From NCBI RefSeq assembly GCF_021347895.1, contig NC_067119.1:2554534-2618533 (forward strand): a stretch of 64,000 nt of DNA, written 5' to 3'. The DNA is from Acanthochromis polyacanthus. Its lineage: Eukaryota; Chordata; Actinopteri; Pomacentridae. This document shows, piece after piece, positions 31,101 through 42,800 of the stretch (positions within the stretch are counted from its first letter, which is position 1; every line of letters starts with the position of its first letter). The translations under genes and the position numbers were made by a program. Below the pieces are notes generated by a model. It had not been told where the DNA came from. It was given only the letters and a program-made list of their open reading frames with translations, and ran no database searches.

Positions 31101-33537
31101 AAAAATGACACAAAAATGTTGTTTTAGTTTCTAATTTTTCAAAACTTTCACCAATGGATCCATTATTTCTCAGTGGAGCTACATGTGTGCTGTGGAACAT
31201 TTGTGGGTACGATGTGGTAAAAGTAAGAGATGACATCATCACGGCAAATTCTGGTGAACTGATAAAACACGAGTGAGACACATAAAGAATATTCTGGTAA
31301 TCAGTGATGTTCTGATGATATGAGTAGAAATGAAAGTAAAGAAGGTCATGAAGGAAACATGTTTTTGGCATGACGATGAATCACGTTTTTAAAAAATGAA
31401 ATATGGAGAACTCCGAACATAACAGTCTCTATTTAAGGTGAATTAAGTTCTTAAAATGTGCATGATGGTGTCAAATCCATGAAGACTGTCATGAAAACGG
31501 AGGGAGGTCAGGACATGTCTGAACGTGTCCTCCTGCAACTGTGACCCCATGATAGAAACAGAGAACACATCTGAACCACATCCTGATTGTAGCTGCAGCT
31601 CAGAACTTCTCGGGGGTTAAAAATAACTCTGCTGCCTCTGAATGCTGACTTCTCCTGGTGAAACCATGAAAAGACATCAGAGAAAATCACAGATAAGAAT
31701 CACAGTGGAATTACCCCCAGATGTAGACGAGCAGCTGTGTCAACAACAATTACGTACAAAAAGAGAGGTGGGACTCATGAGCAAATCATCAAAAATCATG
31801 AAAGCATTTGTCCAACAATACAAAAATAGTCCAGTATCAACATATTCACATTCATCCCCCAGCGTGGAGGACCCTCCTGAAGAAACTAAAACTTTGTAAG
31901 ATAAGGTGAACAGTGAAAAGAGTAAAAATACATAAGACGATAAATACAGAACGATACGAACATCGGAAGGATTTAAAAGGTTAGTTACAAGCCTGATTAA
32001 AAAGGTGAGTCTTTAACCTTCTTTTAAAAGCATCGACAGTCTCTGCAGTCCTGAGGTTCTCTGGCAGACCATAGTGGCTAAACGCTGCCTCGCTGTGGGT
32101 TTTGGTTTGTGGTATAAAGGCCGCTGCCAGAGGACCTCAGGGTCCGCGAGGGTCGGTATGTTAAAAGGAGATCAGGCACAACGCTGTTAAGACGTACGAA
32201 TAAAAAAAAAGGGTGTCCTGATAGCTCATTGGGTTATGCAGGCGAGCCCCGCCCACTGCACCCATCTAATGAAGGCATAAAAGGCCACGAAAAAAGAACT
32301 TTAAAAAAAACGTAAATTGATCCTGAAGCGGACAGGGAGCCGATGCAGCGATTAAAAATGCTCTTTTTGGGAAGACCAGAGAGCAGGGCATTACAAAAGT
32401 CTAAACGAGAAGAGATAAAAGCATGCATTAGCACCTCCATGCTGGCCTGAGAGAGAAACAGCAGACTCTGGAAATGTTCTTCAGATGGTAAAAACCTATT
32501 TCTGTTATATTTTTAATGTGTGGCATTAAATTCAGCTCAGAATCAAAAACCTCGTGTGCTAGTTTAAAATCTTGTTTTGATAAAAGTTTCTCTCTGGCCT
32601 TCAGGACGTAAAACTAAAACCTCAGTTTTGTCCTGGCTGAGCTGCAGGAAGCTCACTGTCATCCATACTTAATGTCTAAAATACAGTTTAAAGGGTTTCT
32701 ATTGGCCCCGTGTCATCAGGAGACACCTTCCTACAGCATTAGCTAACACAATGTAGCATTAGAACACAGGAGTGATGGTTGCTGGAAATGTTCCTCTGTA
32801 CCCCTATGGAGATATTCCATTAAAAATCAGCTGTTAACAGATACAATAGTCATTTACCACATTAACTATGTCTACACTGGATTTATCATTCATTTAATGT
32901 CATCTGTTTGGAAAAAAATGACTTTCTTTCAAAAATAAGGACATTTCTCAGTGACAAATGTGGCACAAAGCAACAAAATAATCACAAAAATGAGGCAAAA
33001 ATGATAAGAAAAGGACACAAAATGACAAAAAGGGACAAAAAAATCACAAAAATGAAAAGACGGAAAAAGACAAAACTGACAAAATCAGCCACAAAAGGAC
33101 AAAAACACAAAAAAACAACCACAAATCAACAAAAAAGAGAAAAGAATGACAAAAATGAGAAACAAAATGACAGAAAAGGACAAAAATCACCTTCAAAACA
33201 ACAAAAGACACAAAAAAAGCACCAAAAGCAGTCACAAAATGACCAAAAAGAACAAATGAGGCACAAAACTACAAAATATGACAATAATGAAGCACATCTT
33301 ATTTACCACATTAACAACACCTACACTGGATTTGTCATTCATCTCACTTTCCAAACATGCGGTTACAAACCGGTTTATCTGTACCGCACCGCTCTGAGAA
33401 GCCAGTTTTCTGCAGCAGTGTCTCCCTCTGCGCTCCACACAGCTCTCTGGCTGCAACTTTAATGAGATAATAAATAGGAAAAGGGAACATTTACCTGCAC
33501 AGGTGGTGAAAAGCGCGAGGAGGTAAATCCCAGACAT
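28172..33537 (-). CDS. Gene B: single-V CD2/SLAM-like receptor with tyrosine tail
   Basis: Same type as gene A. Minus-strand exons: leader 33495-33537 (MSGIYLLALFTTCAG), V 30554-30841, stalk plus helix 29822-29952, tail 28172-28345; phases 1, 1, 0; 211 codons plus TGA. The V domain starts GQVNGEPTPLNGTEG, has a single unpaired cysteine and many N-glycosylation sites. The stalk has only two repeats (ATPPVTPP). The helix is MLWLLLPLVLVLVLAGLAY, uncharged, followed by HFRLCQNAVEFCRQ. The 57-aa tail has one tyrosine in NENIYSTMPPGG, a YxxM context of the kind bound by PI3-kinase p85. Two alternative 3' ends exist (28469-28549, and the helix frame 28315-28415). The first would end translation before the tyrosine, so the tail choice is uncertain while leader, V and helix are firm. 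Confidence 0.75.
28315..28415 (-). other. Alternative transmembrane exon of gene B overlapping its tail exon
   Basis: Phase-1 frame after TCTCTTTAG: RKG, LLSGVLFCLIVMFCHFLCF, RKDIKDLLLI and stop. Spliced from the V exon it gives a 143-aa receptor. Its 3' part overlaps the tail exon start (28345) in another frame. Confidence 0.4.
28469..28549 (-). other. Alternative last exon of gene B
   Basis: After acceptor TTCTACAG, a phase-0 frame reads TPSENLEQTFNQQHQRSPSE then ESCCLT and stop. It is in frame with the stalk/helix exon (180-aa product), and AATAAA follows 9 bp after the stop (28455-28460). In genes A and C the third codon is followed directly by TAG, so the product would end TPS. Confidence 0.35.
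28590..29200. repeat. Degenerate TTTTGTGTCATTTTTAGTTA tract
   Basis: T-rich form of the degenerate repeat (TTTAAGCATGCTTTTGTGTC units) between the tail and the helix exon of gene B. Plus-strand Phe/Leu-rich frames are artefacts. Confidence 0.85.
31020..31115. repeat. Short ACACAAAAACAAACATAAAA tract
   Basis: It lies upstream of the V exon of B and matches 52680-52770 in C and part of 8120-8400 in A. Confidence 0.7.
31642..31899 (+). other. Unrecognised open frame, low support
   Basis: Plus-strand frame of 85 codons in intron 1 of gene B. From the second ATG it reads MKRHQRKSQIRITVELPPDV, then a Gln/Lys-rich part and a Ser/Pro-rich end. The composition is protein-like, unlike the surrounding tracts, but no family is recognised. 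It lies next to a LINE fragment and may be a retroelement leader protein. Confidence 0.25.
31950..32470 (-). mobile_element. LINE 3' fragment with an internal short insert
   Basis: The minus strand reads MEVLMHAFISSRLDFCNALL SGLPKKS, the LINE segment after the catalytic core. An A-rich interrupted insert of about 110 bp (32200-32310) sits inside. The LINE 3' region continues leftwards to about 31950. Confidence 0.65.
32930..33290. repeat. Degenerate ACAAAAATGACAAAAAGGAC tract
   Basis: Imperfect CACAAAATGACAAAAAGGGA units in intron 1 of gene B, about 200 bp from the leader exon. Confidence 0.8.
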
Positions 33538-33760
33538 CACAGTGTTGAGGTATGAAGTGACAAGCGTTGCTCTACTGCTTACAGCTGAAGCTCCTTCCTC
33601 TGCAGGCGCTGATTCTGTTGAACTAAAAAAAAAAACATTTCCCGACTTCTACGTCAACTACGTCATTTCAGTGAATGTGTCACGTGAATCAGATTTTTGC
33701 TTTTTTTTTAAAATCAGATTTTGCTGACAGGGAAGAGATGACGTTGTGCTGCCTGTTGTT
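33538..33760 (-). promoter_or_regulatory. Presumed promoter and 5' UTR of gene B
   Basis: Upstream of the ATG at 33537. On the coding strand it has two TGACGTAG-like half-sites of CRE type (near 33650-33665) and an E-box CACGTG (about 33680). No clear TATA box was seen. This is inference from short motifs. Confidence 0.3.
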
Positions 33761-33954
33761 CGCTTTCATGTTGTGTTTATTTTATCTGTCAGAGCTTGAA
33801 GTGAGTTGTTTAGACGTGTGGAGAGAATGAGTCACTGAAAAGACTCACATGTCAGTCAGAAGACGAGAAACCAAACAGGAAGCAGGTTACAATGCTGAGC
33901 TCATGAAAAAATCTGCATTACAGTTACCGCTATTTATTATAGGTTTGGCATTAA

Positions 33955-34012
33955 CACACACACACACACACACACGCACACACACACCTACACACACACA
34001 CACACACAGTGT
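33955..34012. repeat. CA microsatellite
   Basis: Interrupted CA run; a second short one lies at 34312-34337. Confidence 0.95.
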
Positions 34013-34311
34013 TTTCTATCATTGTGGGGACATACCATTGACTCCCATTCATATCTAACCCCTAACCCTTACCCTAACCTTAACCTTAACCAAACCTTAA
34101 CCCTAACCCTAACCCTCAACCTAACCAAAACAATGACTAACCCTAAAGAAACGTTTTTGCACTTTTACTTTTTTCAGTAACAACAACATGGCCAAGAAAA
34201 CACTGTTTAAACTTGTGGGGACCAAATGAGGTCCCCACAAGTGACATTTCTTTTGGTTTTCCTACAGTTGTGAGGACATTAGGTCCCCACAACCCCTATA
34301 ATTACCCACCC
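34013..34311. repeat. Dispersed repeat with telomere-like CCCTAA units
   Basis: GTGGGGACATACCATTGACT leads into about 75 bp of imperfect CCCTAACC/CCTTAACC units (34055-34130), then GTGGGGACCAAATGAGGTCC and GAGGACATTAGGTCCCCACA. The paired GGTCCCCAC motifs mark it as one dispersed repeat. Confidence 0.7.
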
Positions 34312-34959
34312 ACCCACACACACACACACACACACCTCAGAGCTCACTGGATATGGAGGATCTTTTTAAACTTGAAAAAATGTTGTGAAAAAGAGAAAAC
34401 ACACACTGGAAGTCAAATTTAACATCTATTAAAGTGTGATTCCTCCTTTTTCAATCCTCCTCCTAAATAAAATCCAAATAAAACAACCTTCTATGCATCA
34501 TGTGTTTATTTTACCAGTTCACCATCACTTCCACCCCCAGATCCACAGATGGAGGCAGAGACCTCTCAGCATGACCATACTGTTAGTTGTTAGATCATGA
34601 ACTTTATTATCTATAATGTTTTCTGTTACCTTTACAAACATGAAGAAGTAACAAGTAAAGACAGACCACATCATGGCACACGTTCAAACTAGCAAAGCTT
34701 ATTCATCAACATTATTAATTAATCAAATAAACATTATTGTGGCCTGGTATGAGACAGAACGGTCACCTGATACTGAACAGAATCTGAGGGAAACCATCAT
34801 GGAGCACTTCAATCCAGCTTCTACATCCAGCTGCTCTTCTTGCTTTTGGTCACCAGATGTCAAAGAGGACTGTGTTGAAAAGTTTTAATCAGAAATCTTT
34901 CTGGCAGAGCGCTTTGACTCCATCACTACCGCACTGTTTACTCCACACCCCGCTGATCT

Positions 34960-35530
34960 GGATTAACAAAGTTCACAGAGAGCAGCACAGAGGCAGCAGC
35001 TGGGTTCAGGTTGGTGACTTTCATTGTGTTTAAAGCATTTCTTACATTCCTGTATGATCAGTCACCTCCTGCTGTTTCTACTGTGTCCAGCAGGTGGAGC
35101 CAACATCAACTAGTGAAGTCTGTCTGAAGGCTCCAACTTCAACTAAACCCACAGCTGAACCTCAACACTTTAACTGATTCATGTTCAAATACGTTGGTTA
35201 TTTACATAGAAAACTGATGCATTTAAACTGTCTGAGGTTCTGTTCCTGGTTGGTCAGAGCTGCTCGGTTCTATGTGGTCCAACTGTTCTAATTCATCTCT
35301 CCGGGAACAACGGACGTAGAAAATGGTTCCACAGATAAAGTTCTACCAGAACAATATTATTGTAATGTGAAGGTTGATGATGGTGGTCGGATCACTTCCT
35401 GAGGAGAAACAGCACGATGGAGACGAGAACTTCAGCTCTGAACTCTTACTGTCCCGTTTCATTAAAACTTAATCATTCTGACTGACATGTGACAACCACA
35501 ACCAATCAGAAACAAGAGAGACTCAGGCTG
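34960..35530. repeat. Duplicated 5' flank (copy near gene B)
   Basis: Nearly identical to 56680-57215, including GGGTTCAGGTTGGTGACTTT and AAATGGTTCCACAGATAAAG. Each copy lies upstream (plus-strand right) of a type 1 gene, B and C, so it marks the end of a duplication unit. No gene was recognised in it. Confidence 0.85.
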
Positions 35531-35834
35531 AGATAACTGGAACTGCAGCTCTCTTAAAGCCTGGGTTATGCTTTCTGCACGAACATGATGCTCAGAATCA
35601 GCACGAGAAAACACGTGGCTTTTATACTCCGTGTGGCATCTGCTCCCAAACTGCAGGGGGCAGTATATGCTAAACACACGTCTACCATGGTACTAGAGTA
35701 GAAGAAGTTATCCATTGTTTACACCACTTACAACGATAGCCGCATTTCAGCAGTTAGCTTTAATTTCTCACCATAAATCGTTCATTAATCGGTTACCACG
35801 GTGATCTGTGTGATGAATCGTATAAATGCCTGGA

Positions 35835-36400
35835 TGACTTGTAATTTCCGACGACTACATTCAGACCAGACTGAAGTCATTGTATTTGGCCCCAAACATC
35901 TCAGAAACTGTCTTTCAAAGAGTTACTCTGGATGGCATTGGCCTCCAGTTCTACTGTGAGGAACCTCTGAGTTATTTTTGACCAGGACATGTCCTTTAAC
36001 TCACACATAAAGCAAGTCTGTAGGACTTCCTTTATTCACCTGCGTAATATTGTAAAAATCAGGAACATTCTGTCTCAGAGTGATGCAGAAAAACTAGTTC
36101 ATACTTTTGTTACTTCCAGGCTTGACTATTGCAATTCCTTATTATCGGGTTGTCCAAATAGCTCTCTCAAACATCTACAGTTGATCCAAAATGCTGCATA
36201 TATACTGATTTCTCTTCATTGGCTTCCTGTGAAAGCGAGAATAGAATTTAAAATCCTTCTTCTGACATATAAAGCTCTTAACAACAAATCTCCATCATAT
36301 CTTAAAGACCTGATAGTACCTTATTATCCTAGCAGAACTCTTCGCTCTCTGCAGGCTTACTTGTTCCTAGAATTTCTAAAAGTAGAATGGGAGGCAGACA
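35835..36400 (+). mobile_element. LINE C-terminal fragment (L2-like)
   Basis: Plus-strand frame (35989-36411) with MSFNSHIKQVCRTSFIHLRN, TSRLDYCNSLLSGCP, LQLIQNAA and SLHWLPVKARIEFKILLLTY. An internal deletion removes sequence between LIQNAA and SLHWLP. The reverse transcriptase catalytic core is not present. Confidence 0.85.
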
Positions 36401-37199
36401 CATTGAAGTAAGTGTGGTTTTGTTTGGTTTCATGATGCCATAAGAATGGTTTGTCGAAACTGTGAAGGAAGTCTGATGACCACAGTCGTTTCACTTTCTT
36501 TTTACCCAAGAGTTCTTCAAAGACGCAGCTGAAAGTAGATCGACTCACTGCAAGATGAACTCTGTTTCGAAGTTTAACCAACACTTAGTGAAGCGTTAGC
36601 GCTGCCGAGGAGACGAAGCGACAGAACCGAGACGAAAGTTACAAAAAAAGACGCAAACCGGACATGAAACAAAACATAAAAAAAAGCAAGAATTAATTTA
36701 ATATATTTGTGTAAAAGCTGAACTGAAGCCTTTGCGATAAAACGTGTCCAAAAACAAAAGAATTCAGCTAAAAATGGACTAATCGGTAGAGTAAACATTG
36801 TGTTTCTTCCATTTATCTGGTGGAAAATCAAATATTTAAATGAAGCAGTGGATTAATGTCAATTCTGTGCAAATTCAACAACTTGCAAAGTAGTTTAGAG
36901 GTAACTCTGACCCTCAGTGTGTTAAACTGCACCACAAGGTTGTTCAGGATTCACAGAATCATCTTAATTTTTCTTCTTGTTTTCCTGTTCTGTCTTTTTA
37001 GGTCACAGTTTGGTAGAAATCCACGTCATATATAAAAAAAACAAACAAAAAAACCCCATGATAAGCACACAAAGATGTGATTAGTTTTGGGAAGTCTCAC
37101 ATCGTTTGGTGTTTAACCAACACCTGCCGTCTCATCTGAACACTTCTTACTATTATTACTTATTACCACTTATTACTAACACAATTATTACTATTATTA

Positions 37200-39754
37200 T
37201 TACGCCCGTGTGCAGCTGTTCTGGTAGATTTTTGTCAAAAGGACGACAACAAAAACAGCAACAGCAGCTGTTTTGAACACCAGCAGAGGAAGCAGGAACC
37301 ACCAGACCTCAGAGTTATCTGCAGAGACACAACATCAGCATCAGTTAGAACAAAAACACAAGAAACCATCAATTAAAACCCAAAAAACACTTCAGAAAGA
37401 GATCTTGGTGATTACATGAGTTTTTTGTCTTTCTCAGTTAAAGCAGTGAAAAAGTAGAATTCATCCCCACAAAGTTAAAGGTTCAGATTCAGGATGATTT
37501 GCAGAAATTAAAACCAACCTCAAGGTTTCATCTGAAAATTGTTGCTTTCAGTGATTTTATTTATAATCCAACACTGATGGAGTTTAAAGTTATGTGTTGA
37601 GCAAGTTGCTGGAGATACATTCAGCATGGTCAAACATGTTTCTACGGCATAAACAACACAAAGGAGACACAAAGTGACAGGACCGAGACACAAGTTACAC
37701 AAAAAAACACACAAAACAAGGAAAGTGAAGAATGAAACAACAAAAAGAAGACACAAAATGACTAAACGGAGATGAAAAATGAGAAAAATGAGACACAAAA
37801 GAAGAAATGACCGCAAGTTATCAGTAAGTTGTTGGAGATCCATTCAGCATGGTGAAACATCTTTCTACTGATAATGAACAGAGGAGACAGAAAATGTCTG
37901 GAAAGGCTGTAAACATGGAAATAGGTAAATATATATAGTATGTGGAGATAAAACTGTCGAAACAAGGCACTAAATGACATAAACAAAGTACAAAACAACA
38001 CAAATGAGACACAAAGTGACAGAAACGAGACACGAATACACAAACAGACATAAAATGACAGACATGAGACACATAATGAGAAAAATGAGAAACAAAGGAG
38101 ACAAAATTGTGCAGAAGAGAGACAAACCGACATACAAGAGACACAAAATTAGACAAATGAGACAGAAAACAAAAAATAAAGCGACAAAACCAAGGCAGAA
38201 ATTACAAAAAAGACACAAAATGACGAAAACAAGACACAGACTGGACACAAAACAAGAAAAGCAAAGAAAGGAACAAAAACAAGACACAAAACGACCAAAA
38301 AGAGACACAAAAGATGACCTGTAACCTACTGGATGAACAGAATAAAGTCAGCATGACTCAGAAACAGAGAACAGAGGAGGAAGTTGTTGGAGATCCATCC
38401 AGCATGGAGAAACATCTTTCTACTGATGATGAACAGAGCAGAGAGGAAAAGTCTGGAGAGGCTGGAAACGTGGAAATCAACAAATATCTACAGTATGTGG
38501 TGACAAAATGACCAAAAAAAAAGGGGACAAAACCACTCAACTGAGACATGAAATGACAACAAAGAGACACAAATTGAACACAAACTGTCCCAAAGATGCA
38601 TAAAATGGCTACACTGAGACACAAAAATGACAAATACAAGATAAAGTGAGACAAAACAATAAAAATGAGACAGACTGAGAGGAAAACCAAAGCTACTGGA
38701 TGAAAAGAATAAAGTCAGCTCGGCTCAGAAACAGAGAACAGAGGAGGAAGTTGTTGGAGATCCATCCAGCATGGAGAAACATCTTCCTACTGATGATGAG
38801 CAGAGCAGAGAGGAAACACTGAGATAGTTAAATATCTGTGGTATCTGGAAAGAAAACAAGAAAAACACCAAAAAAAAAATCTCCAAAACAGCACAAACAA
38901 GACAGAAAAAAAAACACGAAACACAAAATGACACAAATGTTGTATTTACAGCTCTGAGGTTCTTCTGGTTTTCTACCTTCCTCGTCTTCAGGACAACAGA
39001 TTGGCTCCAATTCACCTGAAAAAATAAAAGAACAGAGAAAACTTTGAAGCATTTCATTCAGTAAATCTTCATAGGTGATGTATAAAGTCCTACCTGTGAG
39101 GTTCAGTCCGCTGCAGAGCGTCTCAACGTCCATCTGAAGGCTTTTATTCTCTGCAGGGTTTCCAGCCTCACATCTGTAAGAGGAGCTGAGGTTCTGCTGG
39201 GTCACGGTGAGCAGCAGAGACTCAGTAGAGCCAATCTGGTTCTGCAGCTCCTCGTCTCTGGACCACCGCAGTGTGACGTCTGCAGCTTTATCCACAGAAC
39301 ACAGCAGGAAGCAGCTCTCATTCAGAGGTTTACCTGCAGGACCAGCTACAGGGGCTGCACAGGAAGCACCACCACAAAGAGTCAGAACAGAGAAAGTCAC
39401 ACTCCACTCCACCCACCGTGGTTCCACTTTATTTTTATTTAATTTAATTTTTTATTTGTAAGTCTGTCTGTAAAAGTCTTTGTGGCCCAAACTAGTAAAT
39501 TAAACAAAAATAATAATACATCAGATCCACGTAGACGTCCCTCACTGCTCTGACGTGCCCAGATGTTCCCTGTAGCTCAGCGCTAACTCTGCTAGTCTAC
39601 AAACCGAACACTGGAGGGAGGACTTCAACAACTGATGGTCCTGATGATGAGGAGGTTTTGTAGTGGTATTTGTTTGTGCACGGTGTATGTTTGCAAGATG
39701 GCTGATGAAGTGAAGTCAGCATCCTGTGTCTGATTCTAACACCCCCCCCCCCCC

Positions 39755-39802
<48 letters not shown>

Positions 39803-42800
39803 TGACAGGAAAGAGTATGTCAGGCTTCTATACATTTCTCTGTTTCTGTTGTCGTGGTAAAGTGCATCAGAGAGATGTTTTATTTTACTGTCAGTGAGCT
39901 GCAGTGTGTTTCCTGTTTCTACAGGCAATGAGGCAGCGGTTTTGTTATTTCACTAAAACTTTGTACATGCATTTTCACATAATTTTGGACTATTGCAGAA
40001 AAATACAATCAGAAATAAAAGAATTTGAATTGTGATTTTCTCAGCACTTGTTAGTAACACAAAATATAATATGCATAAGTAAAAAAATATTTTATAACCT
40101 TGCTGTCTTGCACAAAGTGGATAGTCAATATGAATAAAAGCACAAACACTTAAATACATGATGTCTATGTCACTTAATTATATATTTTTACTTTAATATT
40201 AACACTACAAATAATAATAAAGGGCAGATTGTGAATCAGCACCGTGGAGCAAGTTCATGGCTACACAGTATGTCTGGAAAAGGTATAAAATGTAAAAACA
40301 AGGACTCCAGGAGCAGCAGCATTTAAACAGTCCAGTGTCTAATGGTGATCTAAATTCAACTTAATACATTATCTTCCTTTGTCCTAAATTAATGCACAGC
40401 TTGAATGATGGCTTTCTGGATGCAGGCTGTACCTCCACCCCTCGTTTATCCTGGTCACCAACACAGACAGAGGGAAACAAACCAGGACATAAACTAAACT
40501 AAGACTTGTATGAACTAGACCTACAAAAAAACCAAAGCTCAACGACAAAAACAGAACAGGGATACACTAAACCAGGCAGCAAAACAATAGACTTAAAAAA
40601 CCAGGGGAATCCAGAAGTTAGTTAGAGAACAAAACTGGCAGACAGAAAGCAGGGGAATATCCATGAACAGGTCAGAGCAAAACAGAGTCCAAGTGAGGGA
40701 AAACCAGGATGGGGGAAGCAGAAGAGTCCAAGGGGCTGAATCACAGGAGGAGTTCACAGGGCTTGGTGTGGAGAACAAAATCCAAGGAGGGAACAGAGTC
40801 TGTGATGGCATGTGAGGCGATGATCCAGCAGGAAGGGAATGAAAGCACAGAGCTTAAATAGGTGGAGAACAGGTGATACTGAGGGCAGGTGAGCTGATTA
40901 CTGCAACAGGAGTCACCTGCAGTAATCAGCTGAGTGTAGACAGGTGAGCAGGGACGAGAGAGATGACAGACAGAGGGAGCCAAAGGAAGAATTTTTACAG
41001 CAAAAGCAAAAGGTTTGGAGCTTAAATGACTCACAAGACAAAATCTTCACAAGAAACATGTCTGGATTTCAGTGATTTCTAGTTCCACTGCCACATGTGG
41101 TTTTATTTTCAACTGTCAACCTGCTATCCAGTCGCATCGTTAACAGAGATGTGTTGGTACGATACTGCCACCACCATGCTTGGTGTTAGGTTTGTTGTTC
41201 TTGGAGTTGAAGGCCTCACTTTCTCTCCTCCAAACAGATTTCAGCTCATTGTGGCCAAATAACTTTGTGGAGACAAGTCTAGAACCTTCATTCCAGCCTG
41301 ATGGAACCATTTTCTTTACCACGTCTGATGACTGTTTGGACTTTGTGTAAAGCTCCAGTTTCCCAGAGCATGATACTGCCACCTCCATGCTTGATGGTAG
41401 GTTTGTTGTTCTTTGGATTCAAAAAAAAAAAGATTCATCACAGACAGTCTGAAATCAGACCTAAAAAGGTCTAAAACCAGGACCAAAATCAAACCTAAAC
41501 TAGTCCAAAAAATGTTCAGAACCAGTTAGACTACAGTCTGAAGCCAGTCCTAAAAAGCCATTCCAAAATCATGACCAAAACCAAGCCTAAACTACTCCCA
41601 AAAAACAGTCCAAGACCCACCCAAGACCATCTGAAACAAGTCCTCATCCAGGACCAGATCCAGTGTGAAATAAATGCTAAACCAACTTTAAACCACATCC
41701 AAGAACAAGAGGACCAAGACTGAAACCAAACATAAACCAGTCCCAAGAAAGTCCAGAACCAGTCCAACATCCAGTCTGAAACAAGTCCAAAAGCTCTTCT
41801 AGAACGCCCCAGAGCATGATACTGCCACCTCCATGCTTGATGGTAGGTTTGGTGTTCTTGAGGTTAAAGGCCTCACCTTCAGTTTTTGTTCCATCTGACC
41901 GCAGAACTTTCCTCCAGAAGGTTTTTTCTTTAAGTGATTCTGGCAGTAACACAACTGGACCATGAACTTTATTCTAAAAAACAGATGATTTTGGATCTGA
42001 AGCTGCTTTGAAATGGCTCTAAGTGACTTTCTGACTTGTTCAAGTCAGTGATTTTCTTTTTCAGATCTTTGCTGATCTCCTCAGACTTTCCCACTGTAGT
42101 GTTTGAGTCTAATGAGTGGATCTAATGGTTCTATTTAAACTGGATCAGAGGAGTCAGCAGCTGTAGTCAAACTGTAATGAACTACAGAAAGTACCAGGTC
42201 ATGACAGTAAGAAAATTTGATTAAAGCAACTGTCTTCATCACCAAAACTGATAATTCCAGTTTTTGTGTGTTTAGATTATGTCATATTTCCAGAAGACCT
42301 AAAATAAATCTAGAAAAGAACTAAAATGAAGAAGATTTGTGTGTTTCGACTAGGGCTGCACGATATTGGAAATATGTGCGATATGCGATATGGGTGTTCA
42401 GAACTGCGATACCGATATATATTGCGACATTGGATATTAGTGCCATTGTCCGTTGTGATCGTCACTTGTTTCTCTTCTTGCAACCCCCAGTTTGTCAACA
42501 CATCCCACAGGGCAGCCGCTATATTTTCACCGGTGTGGGAGTCTGGAAAGCAGGAGACTTCTAAGCAGCATGTTTTCAGTTCAAAGTCATTTGTGAGAAA
42601 GTGAACAGTAAAACTGATGTAGGGCTCAGTAGTACGACTGGACCATAAATCTGTGGTGCTTGCAAAGAAATCCACATTATTAAGCTCCACTTTTACAGAC
42701 CCCAAGCATGCCTCGTACATCTGTGGAATGGCGACTTGGAAAATAGTTCTGTGATGGCACTTGGTGTCTGCGGTCAAATTCTTTCAGCATATCCAAAAAA

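Noticed and set aside
34055..34130. Telomere or chromosome fusion point
   Set aside because: CCCTAA units are imperfect, few, and embedded in a dispersed repeat with GGTCCCCAC motifs.
42326..42604. Plus-strand frames over the hAT element
   Set aside because: Antisense of the transposase coding strand; they also cross the element border.
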